Shown piece after piece: positions 1-7,409 of a stretch of 7,960 nucleotides of DNA; the stretch's first letter is position 1, and each line of letters opens with the position of its first letter. The stretch spans positions 1 through 7,960 of the forward strand of contig CALJLC010000193.1 of NCBI GenBank assembly GCA_937982605.1, given 5' to 3'. The stretch is from an uncultured Gemmatimonadales bacterium (GTDB lineage Bacteria > Gemmatimonadota > Gemmatimonadetes > Longimicrobiales > Gaopeijiaceae). The notes under the pieces were generated by a model that saw only the letters and a program-made list of their open reading frames with translations, did no database searches and had not been told where the DNA came from. The position numbers were made by a program, and so were the translations under genes.

Positions 1-492
1 GTCGGCGGGTTCTCGGGCGGGATGAAGCAGCGCCTGGGCATCGCCATCGCGCTGGCCGGAGACCCGAAGCTCCTCATCGTCGACGAGCCGACGGCCGGTC
101 TCGACCCGACGGAGCGGCACCGCTTCCTCAACCTGATCGCCGACCTCGGGCGGGACATCGTGGTGATCCTCTCGACGCACATCGTCGAGGACGTCCGGGA
201 GCTGTGCAGCACCATGGCCATCATCCACCGCGGTCGGGTCGTCCTCAACGGCGACCCTGCCTCCGTGCTCGAGGAGGCCCGCGGCCGTGTCTGGCGGCGG
301 AAGGTGGCCCGCGACGAGCTCGGCGCCTACGAGAGAGACTATTCGGTGATCTCGGTCCGGCTCCAGGCCGGTGAGCCGGTGATCCACGTCTGGGCCGAGA
401 CCTCGCCGGGGGCCGGGTTCGAGTCCGTGCCGCCCGCGCTCGAGGACGTCTACTTCCACCGCGTCGGCGCCGCGGTCGCGCAGGAGGCCTGA
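1..492 (+). CDS. ABC transporter ATP-binding protein, C-terminal part (5' truncated by window edge)
   Basis: This is the nucleotide-binding subunit of an ABC exporter of the ABC-2 type; it binds and hydrolyses ATP at the cytoplasmic face. The frame is open from base 1, so the Walker A half lies upstream, outside the window. The 163 visible residues begin at the ABC signature (FSGGMKQR, residues 4-11). They continue through Walker B with its catalytic Glu (LLIVDEP, 24-30), the D-loop (AGLDP, 32-36) and the H-loop His (LSTH, His60). A C-terminal tail ends with ALEDVYFHR, like the LEDVF ending common in this subfamily. The ATG at 22 lies inside the signature and is not the real start. The stop is two bases before the fused permease gene, so the two are almost certainly co-transcribed and form one transporter. 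The substrate cannot be told from this part. Confidence 0.95.
   Translation, partial: VGGFSGGMKQRLGIAIALAGDPKLLIVDEPTAGLDPTERHRFLNLIADLGRDIVVILSTHIVEDVRELCSTMAIIHRGRVVLNGDPASVLEEARGRVWRRKVARDELGAYERDYSVISVRLQAGEPVIHVWAETSPGAGFESVPPALEDVYFHRVGAAVAQEA
482..487 (+). promoter_or_regulatory. Shine-Dalgarno site of the permease/peptidase gene
   Basis: A perfect AGGAGG lies inside the last codons of the ATPase gene, seven bases before the ATG at 495. It fixes that start codon and shows tight coupling of the two genes. Confidence 0.8.
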
Positions 493-494
493 CG

Positions 495-3206
495 ATGTTC
501 GGCCCGATCCTCCGCTTCGAGGTCGAGTACCACCTCAAGCGCGCCGTCACCTGGCTCTACTTCGCGGTCCTCTTCCTCTTCTCCTTCTTCCTGATCGCGT
601 CGGACGCCGTCGTCGTCGTGGGCGCCGCCGGGCTCGTCAAGCGCAACGCACCCTACGCGCTGGCCCAGGCCGTCACCGCCGTCAGCTCGATCGGTGTCGT
701 GATCACCACCGCCATCGTGGGGACGTCGCTGCTGCGCGACTTCCGCTTCAAGACCCACGAGCTGCTCTTCACGACCCGAATGACCCGGCTGGGCTACCTG
801 GCCGGCCGGTTCGTGGGCGGCTGGATCGTCATGGTGATCGTCTTCGCCGCGATTCCGCTCGGGACGCTGCTCGGCGCGCTCGCACCGTGGGTCGACCCGG
901 AGACGCTCGGCCCGGTGAACCCCTGGTTCCACTTCCAGCCGTTCCTGGTCTTCAACCTCACGACGCTCGCGCTCATCAGCGCGATCTTCTACGCGGTGGG
1001 GGCGATCACGCGGAGCCTCGTCGCCGTCTACACCTCCGGTATCGCCCTCCTGGCCGGATACAGCATCGCCGGGAACCTCACGTCGACGCTCGACAACGAC
1101 GCCCTGTCGAACGCCGTCGACATCCTCGGCTTCACCTCGCTCGAGCTGACGACCCGGTACTGGACGGTGGCGGAGCGCAACGCCCAGGTGGTGCCGCTCG
1201 AAGGCTTCGTCCTCACCAACCGCCTGATCTGGCTCGCGGTCGCCTTCCTCATCGCGGGGCTCACGATGGCCTTCTTCCGCATGGAGGCCGGAGAGAACCG
1301 GGCCACGAGGGCGGCGCGCAGGAAGGGCCGCCGTAGCGCGACGGGTCGGGAAGGTGCGGCGGATTCGACCGCGGCCGACCGGCCCCCGCCGCCCGTCCCG
1401 GCCGCCGCGTCGGCTACACGCCCCGCCTTCGACGGCGGGACCGGCGTGCGGCAGCTCCTGACGACGACCGGAGCCTCGTACCGGCACATCGTCCGGGACA
1501 AGGCGTTCATCGCGATCCTCCTGATCGCCGTCATCGACGCCTGCATGAGCGCCTGGTACGCCGATCAGCTCTACGGCGTCACGACGTGGCCGGTGACGTA
1601 CATCGTGGCCGAGGTGATCGCCACGGAGTTCTTCCTCTTCATGATCATCCTCACGACGATCTTCGCCGGGGAAGCGGTGCACCGGGAGCGGGTGCTCGGG
1701 GCGGACCAGATCGTCGACGCGGCGCCGGTGGGATCCTCGACCCTCATGGCGGGCAAGCTCCTCAGCGTGATCCTGGCCGTGATGACGCTCTTCGTGGCGA
1801 TGGTCCCCTTCGGGATCGGCGTCCAGCTGATCAAGGGCTACACCGACATCGAGCTCGGGCTCTACCCGACCTTCCTGCTCGGCACGCTCCTGCCCTGGAC
1901 GATCGCGATCGTCCTCTTCTCCTTCGCGGCGCACGCGCTGGCGCAGAACAAGTTCGTCGGCCACCTGGCGCTCATCGGCTACTGGGTCGGTGGCATCGTC
2001 ATGGCCAACCTCGGCTTCGAGCACCGGCTCTACCAGCCGGGGTGGTCGCCGGGCTTCGTCTATTCGGACATGAACGGCTTCGGCCACTACGTGGCGAGCA
2101 TGACGCTCGACGGCGCCTACTCGGTCTCGTTCGGGCTCATGGTCGCGGTGCTGGGCGGCCTCGCCTGGGCGCGCGGCACCGAGCACGGATGGCGGGAGAC
2201 CTTCGCCCGGATGCGCGGACGGTGGACGCCGCGCTCGGGTCTCGCCTTCGGGGCCAGCGACGCGCTCGTCCTCGTCTTCGGCGGCGCCACCTTCTACAAC
2301 ACCAACATCCTCAACAGCTACACCACGAGCGACGAGCGTGAGGAGCGGCTGGCCGAGTGGGAGCGCACCTATCGACCGTACATCCACCTGGCGCCGCCCC
2401 GCATCGTGGACGTGGATCTGAGCGTCGACCTCGAGCCCGAGGTCCGGGCCTACGCCATCGACGGCCGTTACGTCGTCGTGAACCGCAGCGGGGCGCCGAT
2501 CGACACGGTCGTTCTCAACTACGACCAGCAGCTCACGGTCGAGCGGATGGAATGGGGCGTCTCCGCGTCCGCGCTCGTCCTCGACACCCTCACCGGGACG
2601 CAGCTCTGGGCCTTCGAGGAGCCGCTCGCGCCGGGGGACTCGACAGAGCTGGGGTTCCGGCTCTCGTACGCGGCGCGCGGCTTCCCGAACTCGTCGCCGA
2701 ACAACCGCATCGTCGAGAACGGGACGTTCATCTCCACCCTCGGGCCCTCCCTGGGCTACAACGAGGGCTTCGAGATGAGCGATCCCTCGGACCGCAGGAA
2801 GCACGACCTGCCCCCCAGGGACCGGATGCCGGACCTGGACGACCCGGAGGCCCCGAGGAACAGCGAATTCTCGATCGACTCCGACCGGGTCGGCTTCCGC
2901 GTGACGATCTCGACGGCACCGGACCAGATCGCGGTCGCGCCCGGCTACCTCGAGCGCGAATGGGAGGAGGACGGCCGGCGCTGGTTCCGGTACGAGATGG
3001 ACCAGCCGATGATGAACTTCTTCTCGATCGTCTCGGCCCGGTACACGGTGGCCCGCGACCGCTGGAACGACGTCGACATCGCCATCTACTACCACTCCGA
3101 GCACGACTTCAACATCGACCGGATGATCGAGTCGGTGAAGGCGTCGCTCGACTACTACTCGGAGCACTTCTCGCCGTACCAGTACCGCGAGGTTCGCATC
3201 GTGTAG
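495..3206 (+). CDS. ABC-2 permease fused to M1 aminopeptidase; N-terminal piece ending at an in-frame amber codon
   Basis: This 903-residue piece is the membrane part plus the N-terminal beta domain of an ABC permease/M1 aminopeptidase fusion. By eye there are six membrane segments near residues 20-40, 58-80, 105-130, 150-172, 176-195 and 243-262. A basic, Pro/Ala-rich linker follows (263-315), then about seven more segments near 336-354, 366-391, 421-446, 457-482, 488-506, 541-559 and 584-602. The two halves look like tandem ABC-2 permease modules. An odd total puts the C-terminal domain outside the membrane, fitting a periplasmic peptidase. From about residue 625 the sequence is the M1 N-terminal domain. 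Translation stops at TAG (3204-3206), right after REVRIV. The same frame then continues with FPRYAGFSQSF and the zinc site, so the intended protein is 495-4139, 1214 residues. The truncated product would have no zinc site. The start is set by the AGGAGG at 482. Confidence 0.9.
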   Translation: MFGPILRFEVEYHLKRAVTWLYFAVLFLFSFFLIASDAVVVVGAAGLVKRNAPYALAQAVTAVSSIGVVITTAIVGTSLLRDFRFKTHELLFTTRMTRLGYLAGRFVGGWIVMVIVFAAIPLGTLLGALAPWVDPETLGPVNPWFHFQPFLVFNLTTLALISAIFYAVGAITRSLVAVYTSGIALLAGYSIAGNLTSTLDNDALSNAVDILGFTSLELTTRYWTVAERNAQVVPLEGFVLTNRLIWLAVAFLIAGLTMAFFRMEAGENRATRAARRKGRRSATGREGAADSTAADRPPPPVPAAASATRPAFDGGTGVRQLLTTTGASYRHIVRDKAFIAILLIAVIDACMSAWYADQLYGVTTWPVTYIVAEVIATEFFLFMIILTTIFAGEAVHRERVLGADQIVDAAPVGSSTLMAGKLLSVILAVMTLFVAMVPFGIGVQLIKGYTDIELGLYPTFLLGTLLPWTIAIVLFSFAAHALAQNKFVGHLALIGYWVGGIVMANLGFEHRLYQPGWSPGFVYSDMNGFGHYVASMTLDGAYSVSFGLMVAVLGGLAWARGTEHGWRETFARMRGRWTPRSGLAFGASDALVLVFGGATFYNTNILNSYTTSDEREERLAEWERTYRPYIHLAPPRIVDVDLSVDLEPEVRAYAIDGRYVVVNRSGAPIDTVVLNYDQQLTVERMEWGVSASALVLDTLTGTQLWAFEEPLAPGDSTELGFRLSYAARGFPNSSPNNRIVENGTFISTLGPSLGYNEGFEMSDPSDRRKHDLPPRDRMPDLDDPEAPRNSEFSIDSDRVGFRVTISTAPDQIAVAPGYLEREWEEDGRRWFRYEMDQPMMNFFSIVSARYTVARDRWNDVDIAIYYHSEHDFNIDRMIESVKASLDYYSEHFSPYQYREVRIV
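3204..3206 (+). other. In-frame amber stop inside the M1 aminopeptidase domain
   Basis: TAG occupies codon 904 of a frame otherwise open from 495 to 4139. The residues around it read RIV-stop-FPRYAGF. In homologues that I recall, this position is a Glu followed by FPRY, so one G-to-T change of GAG would explain the stop. No frameshift is involved, because the downstream peptidase sequence is in the same frame. Confidence 0.95.
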
Positions 3207-3284
3207 TTTCCCCGTTACGCCGGCTTCTCGCAGTCCTTCTCTGCCACTATCCCGTACTCCGAGAGCATCTGCTTCATCACGCTC

Positions 3285-4139
3285 GTGAAGGACGAGGACG
3301 ACGACCTCGACATGCCGTTCTTCGTGACCGCCCACGAGGTGGCGCATCAGTGGTGGGGCCATCAGGTGGTGGGCGCGCGCGCGCAGGGGTCCGCCATCAT
3401 GGTCGAGTCGATGGCCGAATACGCCGCCCTCACCGTCATGGAGAAGCGATACGGGGCGTCCCACGCACAGAAGTTCCTCCGCCACGAGCTCGATCGGTAC
3501 CTGCGCGGGCGGACCGGTGAACGGATCCGGGAGCAGCCGCTCATCCGGACCGAAAACCAGTCGTACATCCACTACAACAAGGGCGCCCTCGCGCTGTACG
3601 CGCTGCGCGACTACATCGGCGAGGACGCGATGAACCGCGCGCTGAGCGGCTTCCTCGGCGAATTCGCCTTCCGCGGTCCGCCCTACCCCACGGCTCGGGA
3701 CTTCGTGGCGGCGCTCCGCGCGGAGACGCCCGATTCGCTGAGCTACGTGATCGAGGACCTCTTCGAGACGATCACGCTCTGGGACAACAAGGTGGACGAC
3801 GTGGCGGTCGAGACACGTCCGGACGGCCGCTTCGCGGTCACGCTGGACTTCTCGTCCCGGAAGGTCCGGGCGGACAGCCTGGGCAACGAGACCGAGGTCC
3901 CGATGGCGGACTACGTCGACGTGGGCGTGTTCGGCGAGCCGGAGCCGGGCAACGAGCTCGGCCGGCCGATCACGGTGTACAAGGTCCACGTCACGGAACC
4001 GACGACGAGTGTCGAGATCGTCGTGGACGAGGCGCCGATGAGGGTCGGGGTCGATCCGTACAACAAGCTCATCGACCGGGTGCCCGGCGACAACGTGAGG
4101 GACGCGCCGGAACCGGCTGCGGAGGCGGGGAGCGGGTAA
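3285..4139 (+). pseudogene. M1 aminopeptidase catalytic part, separated from its N-terminus by the amber codon
   Basis: This is the catalytic portion of the M1 (gluzincin) peptidase, in frame with the upstream piece. The true domain sequence starts directly after the stop, at 3207. The GTG at 3285 is only the first possible restart and has no Shine-Dalgarno sequence, so independent translation is doubtful. Numbering on the full fusion, the zinc motif HEVAH is at 947-951, with likely third ligand Glu971. A catalytic-type Tyr (YNKGALALYAL) is at 1027. The IPYSE segment encoded just before 3285 sits where other M1 enzymes have the GxMEN substrate-binding motif; a product starting at 3285 would lose it. 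A C-terminal beta domain ends in DPYNKLIDRVPGDN, a typical family ending. All hallmark residues are intact, so any inactivation would be recent. The family is expected to remove N-terminal residues from peptides outside the cytoplasm; the real substrate is unknown. Confidence 0.75.
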
Positions 4140-4157
4140 CGCGCCGGCAGCGGCGCG
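4140..4157 (+). terminator. GC-rich hairpin just after the peptidase stop codon
   Basis: A perfect 7-bp stem with a 4-base loop (CGCGCCG-GCAG-CGGCGCG) begins one base after the TAA at 4137-4139. No T-run follows, so it is not a classical intrinsic terminator. It may still terminate or stabilise the transporter mRNA. It also marks a likely boundary with the lipoprotein gene. Confidence 0.4.
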
Positions 4158-4200
4158 TATGGAGTGGGGGGGTCGGTGGGTCCGGGCGGGCCGAGACGAG

Positions 4201-4206
4201 AGGAGG
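4201..4206 (+). promoter_or_regulatory. Shine-Dalgarno site deciding the lipoprotein start
   Basis: AGGAGG lies six bases before a GTG at 4213. The ATG at 4159, further upstream in the same frame, has no comparable site and would add an 18-residue, Arg-rich extension before the signal peptide. GTG 4213 is therefore preferred. Codons 4213, 4216 and 4219 are all GTG, so the exact start could slip by one or two codons. Confidence 0.65.
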
Positions 4207-4212
4207 CGTGAG

Positions 4213-5385
4213 GTGGTGGTGGACGCGAGAGCAGCGGCGGTCCTGACGGCGGGGCTCACGATCCTCGGGGCGGTGGCGTGCGGCACCGGCACGGAGCCCG
4301 CGGGTCCCTTCCCCGAGATCTCCGGCCGCATCCACCCGGTCGGGGGAGGAAGCCCCTCCGGGCTCTGGGCATTCTGGGAGCCCGACGACGGGGCGCCTCC
4401 CGATTCCGCGGTCGTCGAGGCGGACGGGAGCTTCACGATCGAGACGACCCGCTCCTCGGCGACGGGTCTCCTGCGCATCGACGGCCGAACCCCCCGGGCC
4501 CATCACCCGATCGTGGTGCCGTACGACACGGCCGACGGGCCCGCCGAGCTGCTCGCCGTGCCGCGAGCGTGGACGATCGGTTCGGGGGCCTTCGCGGGAG
4601 AGGTCGTGCCCACGCCGCTCGACCCGGTGGTGGACGACGAGGTCCGGGACATGCTCTACTCGTACTTGTGGGGGCAGCAGGATCCCTTCGACGCCCCGGT
4701 CCGCTACCTGATCGAACCGAAGGCGTGGCCGCTCGAGCACCTCCCCGCGCGGGTGGCGTTCGACCACGCCAACGCGGAGATCGCCACCGACGCCGCGGAC
4801 TCCGCCGCCGTCTGGGAGCTCCTCGACGAGATCGAGGGCCTCGTGGGGCTGGACCTCTTCGAGCCCGCCGACTCGGGCTTCGCGTGGTGGCCGGCGGGCA
4901 CCGCGGAGGAGCACTCCGTCGCGCCGGGTCGGATCCGGGTGCTTCGACTCGCGGGTCGCTGGCGGGGCCAGCCCCTGAGCGCCGCGGCTCCGTGGTCCCG
5001 CGAGGGAGACTTCGGCGCGCTGGCCGAGGGCGAACGCTTCTCCCGCTTCCTCGAGCGGCACCGACGCCTCGACGCCGGCCTGCTCATCTTCCCCGAGCTG
5101 GCGCCGCTGCGGCTGGCGGACGGAGAGCACCCGTGGCAGACGGTCGTGACGCACGAGCTCCTGCACGTGCTCGGCGCGGGGCACACCTACAGGATCCCGT
5201 CGCCGATGGGTCCGCGCATGCGCACGCCGCGTCCGTCGGCCGAGGACGTAGCCTATCTGGAGCTCTCCCGCGCCCTGGTCGAGGCGGCCTTCGCGATCGA
5301 CCCGACGCACGGCATCGTGCCTTCCATCGCGGGTGAGCGCCGGATCCTCCTCGGCGACACGTGGCTTCCGCGCCTCGGGGGCTGA
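4213..5385 (+). CDS. Putative lipoprotein zinc metalloprotease (metzincin-type motif)
   Basis: This is a 390-residue putative secreted protease that I cannot assign to a named family. Counting from GTG 4213, a short n-region (MVVDAR) is followed by a hydrophobic stretch ending in GAVAC. Cys23 is then a plausible lipidation site, although Ala at -3 is not the ideal lipobox residue. Residues 35-95 look like a small beta-sandwich (repeated Gly, a DGSFTIE strand), perhaps like carboxypeptidase-regulatory domains. Near the C-terminus, HELLHVLGAGH (residues 314-324; bases 5152-5184) matches the metzincin pattern HExxHxxGxxH, with Glu315 as the general base. SPMGP, about eight residues later, is a good Met-turn candidate (Met332). 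I infer an envelope-anchored endopeptidase. It follows the transporter gene by 73 bases containing a hairpin, so it is probably a separate unit. It converges on the MutS-like gene with a 9-base gap. A longer version from ATG 4159 (408 residues) is possible. Confidence 0.8.
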   Translation: MVVDARAAAVLTAGLTILGAVACGTGTEPAGPFPEISGRIHPVGGGSPSGLWAFWEPDDGAPPDSAVVEADGSFTIETTRSSATGLLRIDGRTPRAHHPIVVPYDTADGPAELLAVPRAWTIGSGAFAGEVVPTPLDPVVDDEVRDMLYSYLWGQQDPFDAPVRYLIEPKAWPLEHLPARVAFDHANAEIATDAADSAAVWELLDEIEGLVGLDLFEPADSGFAWWPAGTAEEHSVAPGRIRVLRLAGRWRGQPLSAAAPWSREGDFGALAEGERFSRFLERHRRLDAGLLIFPELAPLRLADGEHPWQTVVTHELLHVLGAGHTYRIPSPMGPRMRTPRPSAEDVAYLELSRALVEAAFAIDPTHGIVPSIAGERRILLGDTWLPRLGG

Positions 5386-5398
5386 GCGGCGGACTCAG
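5382..5398. terminator. Short symmetrical hairpin between convergent genes
   Basis: CTGAG at 5382-5386 can pair with CTCAG at 5394-5398 around a 7-base loop. The palindrome includes the stop codons of both convergent genes and reads the same on either strand. The stem is only 5 bp with no T-run, so a role as bidirectional terminator is weakly supported. Confidence 0.25.
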
Positions 5399-7335
5399 GG
5401 GGTCGAGCGGGACTCCGCGTGGCTGTCGAGCCCGACGATGCGGAGAAGCCGGAGCGCGTTGCGACTGGTGGCCAGACCCGGCCGCAGGCGGTAGTCGAAG
5501 GTGAGCACTTCCCCGCCGGAGTCGTCCACGTGCTCCCGGAAGTGCACCTTCGTCGAGGCACGATCGAGCACGTCCTCCTCGTGGAGCGCCAGGTCGTGCG
5601 TGGTCACGGCGCCCACGGCGTTCGCGTCGAGCAGGTGCCGGATGATACGCCGGGCGGCCACCCGGCGCTCCTCGGAGTTGGTCCCCTGCAGCACCTCGTC
5701 GATCAGGTACAGGAGCGCGCGTCCGTCGTCCGCGTCGGCCGCGTCGACGAGCGCCTTCAGCCGGAGCAGCTCGGCCATGAAGAGGGAGACGCCACCGGTG
5801 ATCGAGTCGTGGATCCGCATCGAGGTGAACGTCCGCAACGGGGTGAGCTCGGCGTCCGCGGCGCAGACGACCGAGCCCGCCTGCCCCATCACCGCGGCCA
5901 GCCCGATCGAGCGCAGGAGCGTGCTCTTGCCCGACATGTTCGAGCCGGTCACGAGGAGGAACCGGCCGGGCGGGTCGAGTCGGACGTCGCTGGGGCGTCG
6001 CACGTCGTCTCCGAGGAGCGGGTGACCGAGCGCGGTGGCGGAGAGTCGGGGCTCGCCGGACACCGGACGCGGAAAGGCCCACGCCGGCTGGTCCCATGCC
6101 AGCGTGGCGAGCGCCGACAGCGCCTCCAGCTCACCCAGCGCCTCGAACCAGCCCTCGATCGAGGGGCCGGCCCGGCGGCGCCAGCGGTCGAGACCGACGG
6201 CCACGTGCACGTCCCACAGCAGCACGACCGCCACGATCTGGTGCACCATGGATCCCTGCGAGTCGGCCAGGTCGAGCCATCGCTCGAGCGCCCGGATCTC
6301 CACGGAGGCCCGTAGCCCCGCCCCGTCCCGGAGCCGCGCCTGCAGGCTCCGCACCGTGGCCTCCTCCACGTCGAGCGTCTCCCACGCCGCGAAGAGGGCG
6401 TGGTGGCGCCTCAGGCCGGGCGCTCGCGCGCCCGCACGCCCGAACCAGGAGCCGAACGCCCGTCCCCAGCGCACCGCCAGCACGCCCTGCCCCAGGAGGG
6501 GGACCAGCCAGACGAGCACCGACGTACCCGTCGTGAAGAACCACCACCCGAAGAGCGCCAGCGTGACGACGGGAGCCACGCGGGCCACGGGGACGGCCCA
6601 GCCGGGGACGCCGTGCGGGCCGAAGATCGACGACCCGTTCGCCCAGTCGACGAAGCCCCGCCAGCGAGCTCGGTCGACGCGGTCGATCAGGAGCGCTTCG
6701 CCCGCGAGGCGCTCCCGACCCTCCGCCTCTTCGGCGAGCGCCCGCACCGCCGACTGCCGCCGCTGGACCTCCCGGGGGGCCGCCGGCTCCAGCAGCCATC
6801 GGCGGAGCGTCTCGGTGCCGGTCGGCGTGGGCGTCGGACCGAGCAGAGCGCGTACGGAAGCGGGGCCGAAGACGTCGAGATCACGCGCGTAGGGATGGTC
6901 CTCGGCGGCGGCGGCGGGATCGAGGAGCGGATCGGCGTAGCCGATCGACTCCAGCTCTTCGGCCAGGCCTTCCCAGTCGCGGGCCAGACGGTGGAGCCCG
7001 AGCCGGGCCAGGGCCGCGCCGACACGGGCCCGCCGGAGCCGGCGGCGAAGCTCGCGATGGCGAACGACCAGCGCGACGAAGCCCGCGAAGGCCACCCCGG
7101 CGACCACCAGGCCGACGACGGGCGGGAGCGGGACCTCGTCGTACAGGACCGCGGCCACGGTGCCCACCACGAAGGTGAGCAGCCGTGCGATCTCGACCCG
7201 GCGGGCGGTGAGCTCGAGCGCGGCGGCCTCCCGCCCGCGGAGGTCGGCGGTGGCCTGATACGCCTCCCGCGGAGACACGGACGGGTGGCTCCCGCCCTCC
7301 GGATTGCTCAGACTATCGCGCCCCCGAACCGCCAC
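5395..7335 (-). CDS. Membrane-anchored MutS-like ATPase (MutS domain V family)
   Basis: This is a 646-residue protein of the MutS-related family, with a complete C-terminal MutS ATPase but no N-terminal mismatch-recognition domain. By eye there are membrane segments near 48-65, 72-92, 250-269 and 271-288, and perhaps one at 365-381. The ATPase follows: HPLL (438-441), Walker A GSNMSGKST (464-472; bases 5920-5946), the MutS signature DSITGGVSLFMAE (510-522), Walker B LLYLIDE (541-547) followed by GTNSEER, and a His in TTHD (580). It ends in FDYRLRPG, like the C-terminus of MutS ATPases. The family acts as dimers with composite ATP sites. Membrane-bound members of this kind are seen in Bacteroidota-like genomes and their role is not known to me; it should not be called mismatch repair. 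The start is GTG 7335, preceded by only a weak GGGGG, and an in-frame GTG at codon 20 is an alternative. It is divergent from rsmD. Confidence 0.9.
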   Translation of the reverse strand: MAVRGRDSLSNPEGGSHPSVSPREAYQATADLRGREAAALELTARRVEIARLLTFVVGTVAAVLYDEVPLPPVVGLVVAGVAFAGFVALVVRHRELRRRLRRARVGAALARLGLHRLARDWEGLAEELESIGYADPLLDPAAAAEDHPYARDLDVFGPASVRALLGPTPTPTGTETLRRWLLEPAAPREVQRRQSAVRALAEEAEGRERLAGEALLIDRVDRARWRGFVDWANGSSIFGPHGVPGWAVPVARVAPVVTLALFGWWFFTTGTSVLVWLVPLLGQGVLAVRWGRAFGSWFGRAGARAPGLRRHHALFAAWETLDVEEATVRSLQARLRDGAGLRASVEIRALERWLDLADSQGSMVHQIVAVVLLWDVHVAVGLDRWRRRAGPSIEGWFEALGELEALSALATLAWDQPAWAFPRPVSGEPRLSATALGHPLLGDDVRRPSDVRLDPPGRFLLVTGSNMSGKSTLLRSIGLAAVMGQAGSVVCAADAELTPLRTFTSMRIHDSITGGVSLFMAELLRLKALVDAADADDGRALLYLIDEVLQGTNSEERRVAARRIIRHLLDANAVGAVTTHDLALHEEDVLDRASTKVHFREHVDDSGGEVLTFDYRLRPGLATSRNALRLLRIVGLDSHAESRSTP

Positions 7336-7409
7336 AACGCCCCCATGGCTCCGAATCGACCTCCTCTTCCCGCGGACGCAAGAAGGTACCTCGTCGGACC
7401 GGGGGCCGC
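7336..7409. promoter_or_regulatory. Divergent intergenic region between the MutS-like gene and rsmD
   Basis: These 74 bases separate two divergent start codons and so should hold both promoters, unless the promoters lie inside the coding regions. I see no convincing -35/-10 pair on either strand. An AGGAGG on the minus strand (7360-7365) lies 24 bases upstream of GTG 7335, too far to serve that start. Confidence 0.3.

Noticed and set aside
3204..3284. Frameshift as the cause of the split in the M1 gene
   Set aside because: The distance from the first codon after the stop (3207) to 3285 is 78 bases, a multiple of three, and the residues between read as family-like sequence (FPRYAGFSQSF, IPYSE). 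Only the stop codon breaks the frame.
3285..4139. An independently translated second peptidase gene starting at GTG 3285
   Set aside because: There is no ribosome binding site, and a product starting there would lose the IPYSE segment and the entire N-terminal domain. It reads as the 3' part of one interrupted gene.
450..4478. A 1342-codon open frame on the minus strand opposite the transporter and peptidase genes
   Set aside because: Its translation is dominated by Arg, Val, Glu, Asp, Gly and Ala with no recognisable domain. It mirrors the G/C-ending codons of the plus-strand genes, which have clear motifs. It is a GC-bias shadow.
4069..5310. Minus-strand open frame opposite the lipoprotein gene, and a further plus-strand frame at 4278-5336
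   Set aside because: Both are low-complexity Arg/Gly/Pro-rich translations without motifs. The frame at 4213-5385 has a signal peptide and zinc motif, so these are shadows.
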